A DNA stretch of 46,568 nucleotides from an uncultured Victivallis sp. (GCA_944389895.1 CALXOA010000043.1:1-46568), one strand, 5' to 3'. Positions 34,381-43,064 are shown, counted from the first letter of the stretch. Made by a program: numbers and translations. Notes: generated by a model not told the origin, from the sequence alone.

Positions 34381-35064
34381 ATGACGGGACTCAGAGTTTT
34401 GGGTGCGGTATGTCTGGCCGCCGTCCTGCTGGGAGGGTGTGTCGACTTCAGTTATGTCGGGCAGGAGTTTGCGCCGACTCCAGCGTCGCAGCCGGTGTTG
34501 TTCTTCCGGAATCGTTCCCAACTGCCGGTCGGTAAATATCAGATCATCGGTCGTGCCACGATTCAGGCCCCCGACGGGACTGATGTTTTCGACCTTGAGG
34601 AGTTGTTGCTTCAGCGAGCCCGTGAGTATGGGGCGGATGCGGTCTGCATGGTGGAGACAAAGCGGATCGAGCTCGGAGCCTACGAGATTGAAAATGCCGC
34701 GTTCGACGGTCCCAGCGAACCGCTTGATCCCGGCAATTTGAACTGGGACGGCAGTGCGGTCGCCGTCAACACGTTCGGAGAGCAGGTGAATGTCGGCGGG
34801 GAGAAAATGCGGCGTGAAGAGGTGGTGGTCAAGGCGTTGTTTCTGAAGGATCGCAAAGTTCTGCGCCGACTGCTCGCAGAGCGTGGGCGCGAGCTTGAGG
34901 AGCTGTTGCAGCAGCCGATTGTTGAGCCGGCGCGACCGGAAAAAACGCCGACGGACGAGGATACGATTCAACTGCCGGAGAATGACGGTGGTGATGAGCA
35001 GGATGTGACGGACGAGGAGGTCCCCGCCCCGGATATCGAGAAGAAGGCGGACATTCAGGATTGA
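34381..35064 (+). CDS. Lipoprotein, unknown
   Basis: The 227-residue protein has a lipoprotein signal with lipobox LLGGC (Cys20). The core (PVGKYQIIGRATIQAPDGTD, LLLQRAREYGADAVCMVETK) resembles small envelope lipoproteins of the YbjQ/RcsF-like alpha-beta type, in which AxxxGADAV is a common segment; this is only a loose resemblance. The last 60 residues are acidic and probably unfolded (PTDEDTIQLPENDGGDEQD). The ATG directly follows the CNNM gene's TAG, so it is translated by a re-initiating or coupled ribosome. Its last ten bases overlap the convergent pseudouridine synthase gene. It is the last gene of the SPFH run. Confidence 0.7.
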   Translation: MTGLRVLGAVCLAAVLLGGCVDFSYVGQEFAPTPASQPVLFFRNRSQLPVGKYQIIGRATIQAPDGTDVFDLEELLLQRAREYGADAVCMVETKRIELGAYEIENAAFDGPSEPLDPGNLNWDGSAVAVNTFGEQVNVGGEKMRREEVVVKALFLKDRKVLRRLLAERGRELEELLQQPIVEPARPEKTPTDEDTIQLPENDGGDEQDVTDEEVPAPDIEKKADIQD

Positions 35065-35780
35065 TTGCCGCCCGCGAGCGTTGCCGCGACTTCCTCCGGC
35101 GTCAGCTCGCGCCAGGAACCTGGTGGCAGTTTGCCGAGGGACAGCTCGCCGATTCTGAGTCGTTTCAGGCGGCGGGTCGGGGATCCGATCCGGGCGGTGA
35201 GCCGGCGGATTTCACGGTTCCTGCCTTCATTGAGCGTCAGTTGATAGGTGGCGTCTCCGCAGCGGGAAACTTCCAGCACCCGCAGCAGTTCGCCGTTGTC
35301 GCGGATGCCGTGCAGCATCATTTCGATTTCGGCCGGGGTGAGTTCCCGACGCAGACGTACCAGATAGACTTTCCGCACCTCGTAGCGCGGATGGGTCAGC
35401 TTGGCGACGTAATCGCCGTCGTTCGAAAAAAGGATCAGTCCTTCGCTGTCTTTGTCGAGTCGTCCGGCGGAAAAAAGGCGTACCGGGGGGGTAAGCCGGA
35501 TCAGGTCAACCGCTTTCCGTTCGGCGTGGGGGTCGGCGTTGGTGCAGACGTAGCCGCGCGGTTTGTTGAGCATGATGTAATATTTTTTTTCGGTTGGGAG
35601 GACCGGAGTCCCGTCACAGGAGACCCGGTCGTTTGGGTTGAGCCGGAAGCCCGGCTCGGTGATGATTGTGCCGTTGACGGCGATTCGTCCGCTTTTGACG
35701 AGGTCTCCGGCGGCGCGTCGCGAGGCGATTCCGGCCGAACTCAGGAATTTGACCAGACGTTCACGGTTGTCGTTTTCCAA
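35055..35780 (-). CDS. Ribosomal pseudouridine synthase, RsuA/RluB family
   Basis: The 241-residue enzyme isomerises uridine in rRNA. It has an N-terminal S4 RNA-binding domain (RLVKFLSSAGIASRRAAGDL, GRIAVNG) and the RsuA-type catalytic core KPRGYVCTNADPHAERK, then the catalytic aspartate in SAGRLDKDSEGLIL, and the NEGRNREIRRL block near the C-terminus. RluB (23S U2605) or RluE-like specificity is more likely than RsuA but not proven. The start is TTG 35780 with GGAG five to six bases upstream. It is divergent from rsmI with only 58 bases between, a common pairing of rRNA-modification genes by chance or shared control. Confidence 0.92.
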   Translation of the reverse strand: MENDNRERLVKFLSSAGIASRRAAGDLVKSGRIAVNGTIITEPGFRLNPNDRVSCDGTPVLPTEKKYYIMLNKPRGYVCTNADPHAERKAVDLIRLTPPVRLFSAGRLDKDSEGLILFSNDGDYVAKLTHPRYEVRKVYLVRLRRELTPAEIEMMLHGIRDNGELLRVLEVSRCGDATYQLTLNEGRNREIRRLTARIGSPTRRLKRLRIGELSLGKLPPGSWRELTPEEVAATLAGGNQS

Positions 35781-35838
35781 AATGGCTCCTCGTGCGTTTG
35801 CTTTTTGTATAGTTTACACCGCGGAGCCTGATTTTACA

Positions 35839-36579
35839 ATGGATTTGAAGGAACAAAAGACAAACGGAACCGGCCGTCTTTTTCTGGTCAGTACCCCCAT
35901 CGGCAATCTGGAGGATATCACAATCCGGGCGCTGAATACCCTGCGGAGCGTCGATTTGATCGCCGCAGAGGATACGCGGCACACACGGCAGTTGCTGGCC
36001 CATTTTGATATACACGCGAAACTGGTCAGCTACCACGCCTTCAATGAACACGCGAAGACGGCGGAACTGCTTGCCGGGATCGCAGGCGGGATGCGGGTCG
36101 CGGCGGTTTCGGATGCCGGAACCCCGTCGATTGCCGATCCGGGGTTTCTGCTTGTCCGGGAGGCCGTGCGGGCCGGAATCACCCCGGAAGTGATTCCCGG
36201 GGTATCCGCTTTGACTTTCGCCGCGACCGCATCGGCGCTTCCGGTGGATAAATTCGCCTTTTTCGGTTTCCCTCCGGTCAAATCCGGGCGGCGTCGGAAG
36301 TTTTTTGAAAGAATCCGTGAGGAAGGGAAGACGGTGTTCTTTTTCGAATCTCCACATCGCATTGCCAGGACACTTCCTGAAATCGCTGAAATTGTAGGAA
36401 GAGATGCCCGGGTTGCGGTGATCCGTGAAGCGACCAAACTTCACGAAGAGGTGATCCGGGGAACAGCCGCTGAGCTGGCGGAACTGGCATCATCGCGTCA
36501 CGACTGGCGCGGAGAATTTGTCATCGGAGTGCATGGTTCCGGCGGGGAGGATGAAGACTCTCCGGAATCGGAAGAATAA
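35839..36579 (+). CDS. rsmI: 16S rRNA 2'-O-ribose C1402 methyltransferase RsmI
   Basis: The 246-residue enzyme methylates the ribose of C1402 in 16S rRNA with SAM. The tetrapyrrole-methylase-type fold is clear: RLFLVSTPIGNLEDITIRAL, DLIAAEDTRHTRQLL, SYHAFNEH, VAAVSDAGTPSIADPGFLLV and VIPGVSALTFAATASALPVD, all in the order of the family, and FFFESPHRIARTL. ATG 35839 gives MDLKEQKTNGTGRLF; the open frame upstream to 35638 overlaps the divergent gene and is not coding. The C-terminus is acidic (GGEDEDSPESEE). A strong hairpin follows one base after the stop. Confidence 0.96.
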   Translation: MDLKEQKTNGTGRLFLVSTPIGNLEDITIRALNTLRSVDLIAAEDTRHTRQLLAHFDIHAKLVSYHAFNEHAKTAELLAGIAGGMRVAAVSDAGTPSIADPGFLLVREAVRAGITPEVIPGVSALTFAATASALPVDKFAFFGFPPVKSGRRRKFFERIREEGKTVFFFESPHRIARTLPEIAEIVGRDARVAVIREATKLHEEVIRGTAAELAELASSRHDWRGEFVIGVHGSGGEDEDSPESEE

Positions 36580-36608
36580 ACTGCCGGAGAGAGAGTCCCT
36601 CCGGCAGT
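36580..36608. terminator. Hairpin between rsmI and a prepilin-like gene
   Basis: A 10-bp perfect stem (ACTGCCGGAG with its complement) and a 9-base loop begin one base after the rsmI stop and end 24 bases before the stop of the convergent gene. There is no T-run, so termination efficiency is uncertain. Confidence 0.65.
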
Positions 36609-36632
36609 CCGTCATGGCGGGATGAGGGGCGG

Positions 36633-37361
36633 TTACTTGCGGTAGAAGTTCTGTGCGAGCTTCCTCCCGCTGCTCCAGTTGCTGTTCACGAAGTGCCATT
36701 GGAGACTTTCGACATGGCCGTCAAACATGCACCCGTTGAGCATGTTGTCATGACGATAGGCGACTGTTCCCTGACCATCGGCAACCCCTTCGCCCTTGAC
36801 GAAATACCCTTTGGTACCGTCATTGGGATTCGGAGTCCAGGCGAGGGAGTCCAGTGCATCCATCCAGAACATGGCCTGGGAAGGCTGCTTGATCCGCATC
36901 AGTTTGTAGACCTTGTTGTCGACATCGTTCCAGACGTCGTTATAGGTGTAGCCGTAGGAACGCTTCGGGTTGCCGACCGTTGCGGTTTTGTCGTTGCGCG
37001 CAAGGGAACTCTGCCCCATGACCGCATCCGATACCGGACAGAGCAGATTGAGTGACATCCGACCGTCGCCGGACGTGGAACCGATGAATACGGATTTCTC
37101 CCCGACCAGCGCCCGGAAGGCGTCGTTCAGGTAATAGCTTCCGTACCCATTCGTTCCGGTGCAGGGTACCCAGTAGTCGTTGTTGGCCTGTGCATACATT
37201 GCGCCGGCAGTGCCGTATTGCTTCAGGATTCCGGTACATTTGATTTTCTGAGCGGTGCTGCGCGCCTTGTTCAGGGCGGGCAACAGCATTGCGGCAAGAA
37301 TGGCGATGATCGCTATGACAACCAGCAATTCGATCAATGTAAAAAATCCGATACGTTTCAT
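36633..37361 (-). CDS. Prepilin-like protein with H-X9-DG signature
   Basis: The 242-residue protein has a very short leader (MKRIGF), then FTLIELLVV and a long hydrophobic helix to [17 protein letters not shown]. Near the C-terminus [17 protein letters not shown] has exactly nine residues between His and Asp-Gly. The residue before F(+1) is Phe with Gly at -2. ATG 37361 has GGGAGG eight bases upstream, and a good promoter lies at 37421-37449. It is a single gene, not linked to pilus machinery or to an enzyme gene on the same strand. Its function is unknown; relatives are very numerous in Lentisphaerota genomes. Confidence 0.9.
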   Translation of the reverse strand: MKRIGFFTLIELLVVIAIIAILAAMLLPALNKARSTAQKIKCTGILKQYGTAGAMYAQANNDYWVPCTGTNGYGSYYLNDAFRALVGEKSVFIGSTSGDGRMSLNLLCPVSDAVMGQSSLARNDKTATVGNPKRSYGYTYNDVWNDVDNKVYKLMRIKQPSQAMFWMDALDSLAWTPNPNDGTKGYFVKGEGVADGQGTVAYRHDNMLNGCMFDGHVESLQWHFVNSNWSSGRKLAQNFYRK

Positions 37362-37420
37362 GATATCGCCTCCCTGAGATTGGTTGATTTTTTTGACTTG
37401 CGAAAGCCGTGTTTTCTATA

Positions 37421-37449
37421 ATTATACCAAAAAAAAGTGTCAAAAGCAA
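37421..37449 (-). promoter_or_regulatory. Promoter of the prepilin-like gene
   Basis: On the minus strand TTGCTT (37449-37444) and TATAAT (37426-37421) with a 17-base spacer. A TTGACA inside the spacer would leave only 11 bases and is not used in this call. Confidence 0.65.
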
Positions 37450-37518
37450 GTCCGGCACTTAACATTTTAACTGTTTTTTTGACGGGAGTTTTGCCGGGAT
37501 GATCGTGAAACAGGGATA

Positions 37519-37546
37519 TTGCAAAAAAGAATCTTACAAGTATATT
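37519..37546 (+). promoter_or_regulatory. Promoter of the large membrane protein gene
   Basis: TTGCAA (37519-37524) and TATATT (37541-37546) with a 16-base spacer, about 60 bases ahead of the chosen start codon. Confidence 0.5.
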
Positions 37547-37608
37547 ATGGAAAAGAGATAAGAACCGTCGACAGATGGGACATTGTCCGAAGTCGCAGGG
37601 AGTGGGGC

Positions 37609-39705
37609 ATGAAGTTGCTTCTGAAAAAAATCTTTTTCGCGGATTCCCCTGCATGTGGTGCTTTTTATGCGCTCACCCAGTTTCTGTTGGCGGGTTATCT
37701 CGCAGGCTCTTTTCTTGTTTTCGTCTGGGGAAACGGCTGGGCGGAGCCACTGCCTCCTGCCCGGTCGGAACGGCTCTGGTCCAGCCTGTCATGGTATGGC
37801 GCAGGAGCGGTGTTATTGTTGTGTCTGCTGTATTACCTTTTTTTGACAATCGGTTTTTATCTGACACTACTGCCCGCAAGGTGGCGACGTTCCAGATGGA
37901 TCTATCTTTTCTGCGGTTGTGCGTTACTGGCATGGGGGATTTCATGGGGTTACCTTTCCTGTGTGTGGATCGTGCTGGTGACCGCATTCTTTTTTGCCGG
38001 GCTGCTGCCGTGTCTCTTTTCCGGCAGGAGGTGGGCACTCACACTTGGAGGAGCTCTGGCGTGGTGTGTTGGAGTATTGATGTTGCTGGAGCCGATAGTT
38101 CATTGTTGTGCCAACTTGGGGAAAGAGCTCTGTTTACCCTGCTCTTTTATCAAGGCTGCCGGATTGCCGGCCGAGAGATTCCGTCTCCCGGACCTTTCCG
38201 GAAACGGGTGGGTTCTCCGGGTGGCCATTGCTTTATTCTTGCTCATCCTCTGGTATTATCTGACTGCCGAGTTTTTTGCCCGGTTGGGAAGGCGAAAGAT
38301 CAGTTCCCTGTTCGGAACGGGAGTTCTGGCGTGGTGGGGGAGCGGGGCTGCCGTGTTTCTGTTCTTTTATATTCTGGTACACCAGGCGGGCGGCGAGGTG
38401 TCGTCCCGGATCGCCGGGCTGGAACAGCGTTTCGGGCGGCCGGTGACGGCGGAAGCGCTGGGGGAACTCTATTTCAACGGTCGCCGACCCGATGCGGCAT
38501 ACTGGGAACGTTGGAAAGAGAACGCGGAGATGTTTTCTTCCGTTCTGGAGCAGGGCACATACTCCGCATTCCTCCGGAACCCTGCACCCGTGAAAATCTC
38601 CGGAGAGGGAATGGCCGAATGGCGGGAAAAATTCGAGCAGCATGCCGCAACGCTCGCGGACTGGGAGGCCCTGTGCGCCGATTCGATTCCCCCGAAACCC
38701 CGGGAGTTCCGGCGCGGGCATCTGATCGACATCCAGTTGGCGGAGCTCGCCTCTTTTCGCCTCTTCAATCGGCTCGAATTGTGGCGGATCTATTTTTCCC
38801 TTGCAGACGGCAGGATCGATGCGGCACTCTCCGCCTGCCGTCGGATGGAGCAGGTGAAACGGTACCTGCAGGGGGATCCCATCCTGATCAGTGCCCTCGT
38901 CTGGGCCGCCTGCGAAGATCTGCGGCTTGCTGGTATTGAGATGATGCTGGAATCCGGGTTGCTCTCCGAACGCGATCTACGGCAGTTCGCCGGCGAGATG
39001 GAGGAGGCGGAAAACCTGATTCCTCAGGTACAGGAACAAGTTCTGTATGGAGAGGCGGTCTGGGCCCTGGACTGCTGTGAGTTTCTCAGCGATGTTTTTC
39101 CGGCGGTAAGTGCCGGATACGAAGAAAACTTTCACTTTTCTCCGCGGGCGGTTCGCTTTTTTCTGCCTCAACTCTGGTGGTATTGGCGGCGGGAAAAAGC
39201 GGAAATGGCTCGGACGTACGATATTCCGGATCTTTCTCAATATTCCCCGGTGGAAGAGCGTCGAGGACCGTGTATGCTGAGCCGTATGCTTTCTCCCTCT
39301 TTCAACTCGATAGAGAGGTGCCTCTCCAGGTTGCTTGCCCGGTATCGCGGGATACGGGGGTTGATCATGGCGGAACTGTATCGGCGGGAACATGGTCACT
39401 GGCCGGAGAGCCTGCCCGGTTTGCCGCTCGATCCATTCAGCGGCAATCCGCTGCTCTATCGACAGGGAGAGTCCCTTTATGAGTTTCGGGTTATGACGAA
39501 GAAAGCTCTTCCACCTTCGTTGCGGATTCATCCGCCGGAACCCGAATACGTTTGGGATTCCCGCCCGGAGATCCTCTCCGTTCCCGCGGTACAGGTGTGG
39601 AGTGTGGGCTGGGATCGGAAGGATGGCGGCGGTTTTCCGCAATCAGGTGGGAAGCGCTGCGACGACGTCCGGGCAATCATCCGGCTCAAAGAGAGCATTC
39701 CCTGA
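37609..39705 (+). CDS. Polytopic membrane protein with pseudopilin-like C-terminal segment, unknown
   Basis: The 698-residue protein has about seven membrane segments in the first 265 residues (for example GAFYALTQFLLAGYLAGSFL and GAGAVLLLCLLYYLFLTIGF), then a long soluble domain. Its C-terminal part reads LIMAELYRREHGHWPESLPG, LPLDPFSGNPLLYRQGESL and YEFRVMT, with VGWDRKDGGG further on. This 'Y..e.G.yP..L..l..DPf.g.pl.Y......Y...S.G.d..ddgG' pattern is the C-terminal pattern of type II-secretion-like and prepilin-like proteins in Planctomycetota/Lentisphaerota, here without a pilin helix of its own. ATG 37609 has GGGAG seven bases upstream. No partner gene is adjacent on the same strand. Confidence 0.75.
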   Translation: MKLLLKKIFFADSPACGAFYALTQFLLAGYLAGSFLVFVWGNGWAEPLPPARSERLWSSLSWYGAGAVLLLCLLYYLFLTIGFYLTLLPARWRRSRWIYLFCGCALLAWGISWGYLSCVWIVLVTAFFFAGLLPCLFSGRRWALTLGGALAWCVGVLMLLEPIVHCCANLGKELCLPCSFIKAAGLPAERFRLPDLSGNGWVLRVAIALFLLILWYYLTAEFFARLGRRKISSLFGTGVLAWWGSGAAVFLFFYILVHQAGGEVSSRIAGLEQRFGRPVTAEALGELYFNGRRPDAAYWERWKENAEMFSSVLEQGTYSAFLRNPAPVKISGEGMAEWREKFEQHAATLADWEALCADSIPPKPREFRRGHLIDIQLAELASFRLFNRLELWRIYFSLADGRIDAALSACRRMEQVKRYLQGDPILISALVWAACEDLRLAGIEMMLESGLLSERDLRQFAGEMEEAENLIPQVQEQVLYGEAVWALDCCEFLSDVFPAVSAGYEENFHFSPRAVRFFLPQLWWYWRREKAEMARTYDIPDLSQYSPVEERRGPCMLSRMLSPSFNSIERCLSRLLARYRGIRGLIMAELYRREHGHWPESLPGLPLDPFSGNPLLYRQGESLYEFRVMTKKALPPSLRIHPPEPEYVWDSRPEILSVPAVQVWSVGWDRKDGGGFPQSGGKRCDDVRAIIRLKESIP

Positions 39706-39790
39706 TTACTCTTCCCGGGATCGGCCGGGTACGCACGGTTCGGGTATCGCCGCCGGTCCCGTATTGCAGCACGGAAGCCCGGGAAACACG

Positions 39791-39824
39791 GAACGCGGCC
39801 GGTCGGTATTTTGGCCGGCCGTTC
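39791..39824. terminator. Imperfect hairpin between convergent genes
   Basis: Arms GAAC-GGCCGG (39791-39802, two bulged bases) and CCGGCC-GTTC (39815-39824) enclose a loop with a TATTTT stretch, in the gap between the large membrane protein (stop 39705) and the GH5 gene (stop 39835). Confidence 0.45.
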
Positions 39825-39834
39825 TCCGGGAAAG

Positions 39835-41412
39835 TCAGGGAAGAAGTTGTCGATTCCGCTTCAAGCCTTCAAGAATCGCTTTTTTCCGATCGGTGTCTTT
39901 TTCCGCATCGCGCCATTCGTAAGGCCGATTGGGTTTCCCGACATAGACGGTTTCATGTTCGGGGCTGAATGGAGGCCACTCACGAAAGGCGTGAAAAGTC
40001 CAGTCCCAACCGTATTCTTCGAACATCTCGATTGCATCGGTGAGCCATTGCGCTGCCCCTTCCGCGCAACCGACAACGCCAAATTCTCCGATGTAGATCC
40101 GCGCACCGGTTTTCAGCTGGAAATCGCGGATCTCGGCGACCGCCTTGCGCAATCCCTCCGGATCCAGCCCCTGTTCCGGATCCGGGTAGCGGACACCGTA
40201 GGGACGGTTCTGGACCAGTCCCTGGGTCGTATAGTGGCCGGGCCAGTAGAAGTGTTTGGAATAGATCACATTGGGGATATCGTCCCATACCGGAAGGGAA
40301 CTGAATCGTTCCCCGGTGGTCGTAATTTCGAGGATGATCGGTGTTTGGGGATCGACCCTGCGGATTCTTTGAGCAATTTCATGCATTACCTTGTTGTATG
40401 GCTCATCGATGAAGTCACTTGCAAACGGCTCATTGATCAGGTCGTAGCCCCAGATCATCGGATGGCCCCCGTGACGACGGATGATTTCAAGCCACAACTC
40501 CGTCAGCAGTTTCCTGCCTTCCGGCGTTTTGGTGAACAAGGTCTTGCAGCGATCGAAGGGATGGATGTCAAGTACCACCATGATTCCGTACTTTTCCGCG
40601 TAGTTGAGTACCGTGGTCAGTTTGTCGATTTCGACCAGGTATGCTTCACGGAGTGCTCTGAGATCCTTGATTTCTCCATGAAGTTTGTAGGGCAGAAAGA
40701 TCTGCCATCGGATCAGGTTTGCCCCCCATTTCGCCAATTCCGCGAAGTCGTTTTCTTCGAGCCGGATCGAAGGGGACATCGCGCCGCGGCCGCGGCGCGG
40801 CTGAAAGGTGTATTTCACCTGCGGAACCTCCGGAAGGTCCAGAACGGAATATTCCCGCTCCGCGTAAATCCGGATGTTTTTGAATCGGGTTTCCCCCCAG
40901 GAATCCTGCAGACCGCAACTGATTTCGAGTCCGGTCAGCTCCTGCTGTGTTCTCCAGGTCAGACGGGCATCGAACCAGTTGCGCGGGCCGAACTCGTTTT
41001 CCTCGTACCCCCAGTAATCCTTGATCCCGAATTGGTTGGTCAGGATCGCCATGAATTTGAGTCCGTTCCATGGGTCTTTCGGTTTCCCGATTTCTGAATG
41101 GGTGATGTCAGCGGCGAAAACCAGTTTCCGGTTACGGAATTTTTCTACGGGAAGGACGGGAAATTCAATCCGTTCCGGGGGAAATGCACCATTGATTTTC
41201 TGCGGATTTTTCGGTACCGTGACAGTCAGAACGGCAGTGCCGTCTGCATCCTTCGAGAGTTTTGCATAGGGATTGGCTTCGATGATCCGCCTGGATTCCG
41301 GACTTTCGAGGTCGAGTCTCCAGAGAAGTTCCAGCTCCGGCTGTTCCGGTGCGGCGGCGAGCCGGAACGCCACCAGCAGAAGCACCCCGAAAAAAATTCG
41401 CGTGTGAGACAT
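39835..41412 (-). CDS. Secreted glycoside hydrolase family 5 enzyme with novel N-terminal domain
   Basis: The 525-residue protein has a signal peptide (IFFGVLLLVAFRLAAAPEQ). Residues about 26-190 form a beta-rich domain nearly identical in pattern to the N-terminus of the next-upstream phosphoesterase. From about residue 205 it is a GH5 barrel: YGIMVVLDIHPFDR, MIWGYDLINEPF with acid/base Glu328, SKHFYWPGHY, and RIYIGEFGV with nucleophile Glu443. It probably cleaves beta-1,4- or beta-1,3-linked glucan, mannan or similar; subfamily unknown. It is last in the lacI operon (23 bases after the phosphoesterase gene's stop) and ends opposite the large membrane protein. Confidence 0.92.
   Translation of the reverse strand: MSHTRIFFGVLLLVAFRLAAAPEQPELELLWRLDLESPESRRIIEANPYAKLSKDADGTAVLTVTVPKNPQKINGAFPPERIEFPVLPVEKFRNRKLVFAADITHSEIGKPKDPWNGLKFMAILTNQFGIKDYWGYEENEFGPRNWFDARLTWRTQQELTGLEISCGLQDSWGETRFKNIRIYAEREYSVLDLPEVPQVKYTFQPRRGRGAMSPSIRLEENDFAELAKWGANLIRWQIFLPYKLHGEIKDLRALREAYLVEIDKLTTVLNYAEKYGIMVVLDIHPFDRCKTLFTKTPEGRKLLTELWLEIIRRHGGHPMIWGYDLINEPFASDFIDEPYNKVMHEIAQRIRRVDPQTPIILEITTTGERFSSLPVWDDIPNVIYSKHFYWPGHYTTQGLVQNRPYGVRYPDPEQGLDPEGLRKAVAEIRDFQLKTGARIYIGEFGVVGCAEGAAQWLTDAIEMFEEYGWDWTFHAFREWPPFSPEHETVYVGKPNRPYEWRDAEKDTDRKKAILEGLKRNRQLLP
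40843..41337 (-). repeat. Duplicated domain, copy 2 (in GH5 gene)
   Basis: About 165 codons encoding the domain from PELELLWRLDLES to RFKNIRIYAE. Aligned by eye, most residues are the same as in copy 1 in the phosphoesterase gene (PEPELLWELDLES to RFKNIRIHAG), with only one one-residue gap, and long DNA stretches also match. This is a recent intragenomic duplication or gene conversion. Confidence 0.9.
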
Positions 41413-41435
41413 GTTTTCTCCTGATCTTCTGACGA

Positions 41436-43031
41436 TTAATAGACAAATGACCGGTCGCGTGCAGCTCCTCCCGCCCCGAGGCGGAAAAGCTTCAGTTCCC
41501 GTTTCGCGGGTTTCAATGCGACGATATCGATGTTCATCATCTCCTGCGGATCAAAACGTGTGTAGACAGTGTCTTTCAGAAGTTTGCTCGGCTGAATGGT
41601 CCCATAGCCCTGGCAGACGATATATTGAACTTGATTGATGATTCCGGAGCAGTCACAATGTGAATCCCCGGTGATGTTTGCCGCCAGGCGGCAGTCGCGG
41701 TTTGCGGTGAAGTCCCAGGAGACGCCTTCCGCTTCTCCTTTCTGAGCATTGACAAAACCCTCCATGATTCCGGTGAAGAGATTGCCGTTCTTCAGGGTGC
41801 TCGGGTAGTTGATCCAGTTTCCGAGCGGTTGTGCACAGTAGTGGGTCAGTACGATTACGGTCCAGCCGGGGTCCGCAAATCTGAGGTGATCGGCGAAGAA
41901 CTGCATCTGACCGGACGACACCGCCCGATGCTCCGCCGGTGAAAAGTCACCGTCGCTGGTGTTCAGGCAGAACACCCGCACCCTGGCTGTGGGAATGTCG
42001 TAATAACCGTAGGAGCCGTTTTCTGCAAGGGTGACTTGATGACCCCGCTTCAGGTTCGGGCGGTTGAAAAGTTCTCCCAGCCTGCTGTCGCTGGTCCAAT
42101 ATTCTCGCGGGGCTGTGCGGTTGCGGTCGTGATTTCCGGGACAGAAGAGCAGCACTCCGGAATAACGTTGATGGAGTCCTGCGTGGCGTAACAGAAATTT
42201 TTCGGCAGCGGACGGTTCGGAAGTAAATTCGGAGTCCAGCCCGATGTCGCCGAGATCGGCGATGAAATCGAAGTGAAATGTTTGATCCGCCGACTGAACG
42301 TAGGAGATGTGCCGGAATGTTTCACGGTTTTCCGCATGGGTATCGGTGATGATCGGGAAAACGATGACCTGATCGCTGCCGCGCCATTCGTCAAAACGGG
42401 CGTAGGTTTTCCGGATCTCTTCAGAGACCCATTCCGGCGCATCCGGCGGCGGCAGCTCATAGCTGATCGGTTGCCCGGCGTGGATTCGGATGTTTTTAAA
42501 ACGCACTTCCCCCCAGGAATCCTGAAGCCCGCAGCTCAATTCCAGTTTGTGCAGTACCGGACCGGTACGATAGGGGAGGCTGGCCTCGAACCAATCACGC
42601 GGGCCGAACTCATTCTCCTCATATCCGGTGTATTGGGTCCCGAACTGATTGGTGCGGATGATCATGAACTTGAGTCCGTTCCAGGGGTCACGCGGCCGCC
42701 CGATTTCCGAGTGTGCGACATCCGCGGTGAATACCAGCCTCCGGTTGCGGAATTTTTCCTGCGGAAGAATCGGAAACTCGATCCGGCCGGGTGGAAACAC
42801 TCCGTTGATTTTCCGCTGCTTCTTCGGTACCGTAATCGTCAGTACGGCGGTTCCGTCGGTGTCCTTTGAAAGTTTTGCATAGGGGTTTGCCTCGATGATC
42901 CGTTTTGCTTCAGAACTCTCGAGGTCCAGTTCCCAGAGCAGCTCCGGTTCCGGGGCTGCTGCGTGAATCGCCGCCGGGGTTAGGCAGAGCATTCCCGCAA
43001 GAAGCGTGATGGGAAGGAACATTCTTTTCAT
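41436..43031 (-). CDS. Secreted calcineurin-like metallophosphoesterase with duplicated N-terminal domain
   Basis: The 531-residue protein has a signal peptide (ITLLAGMLCLTPAAIHAAA). Residues about 27-190 are the domain shared with the downstream GH5 enzyme. The C-terminal part is a two-metal phosphoesterase: ITDTHAE (Asp230, His232), IADLGDIG (Asp259 or Asp262), GNHD (299-302) and LTHY (His397). At the last motif, normally GHxH, it reads GDSH (455-458), so Asp stands in for the first His. Secreted enzymes of this kind remove phosphate from sugars, lipids or nucleotides; the substrate here may be a phosphorylated glycan, given the GH5 partner. It lies third in the lacI operon. Confidence 0.87.
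   Translation of the reverse strand: MKRMFLPITLLAGMLCLTPAAIHAAAPEPELLWELDLESSEAKRIIEANPYAKLSKDTDGTAVLTITVPKKQRKINGVFPPGRIEFPILPQEKFRNRRLVFTADVAHSEIGRPRDPWNGLKFMIIRTNQFGTQYTGYEENEFGPRDWFEASLPYRTGPVLHKLELSCGLQDSWGEVRFKNIRIHAGQPISYELPPPDAPEWVSEEIRKTYARFDEWRGSDQVIVFPIITDTHAENRETFRHISYVQSADQTFHFDFIADLGDIGLDSEFTSEPSAAEKFLLRHAGLHQRYSGVLLFCPGNHDRNRTAPREYWTSDSRLGELFNRPNLKRGHQVTLAENGSYGYYDIPTARVRVFCLNTSDGDFSPAEHRAVSSGQMQFFADHLRFADPGWTVIVLTHYCAQPLGNWINYPSTLKNGNLFTGIMEGFVNAQKGEAEGVSWDFTANRDCRLAANITGDSHCDCSGIINQVQYIVCQGYGTIQPSKLLKDTVYTRFDPQEMMNIDIVALKPAKRELKLFRLGAGGAARDRSFVY
42462..42953 (-). repeat. Duplicated domain, copy 1 (in phosphoesterase gene)
   Basis: About 164 codons, closely matching the copy at 40843-41337. 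The shared blocks include RIIEANPYAKLSKD, DGTAVLT-TVPK, GLKFM, YEENEFGPR and SCGLQDSWGE. No known carbohydrate-binding family was recognised, although a jelly-roll fold is likely. Confidence 0.9.
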
Positions 43032-43064
43032 TTTACGCGGATTCCCGATTTCAAGTTGCGAAAT

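Noticed and set aside
39811..41097. Plus-strand frame (428 codons) opposite the GH5 gene
   Set aside because: Shadow of the GH5 gene, no promoter or ribosome-binding site.
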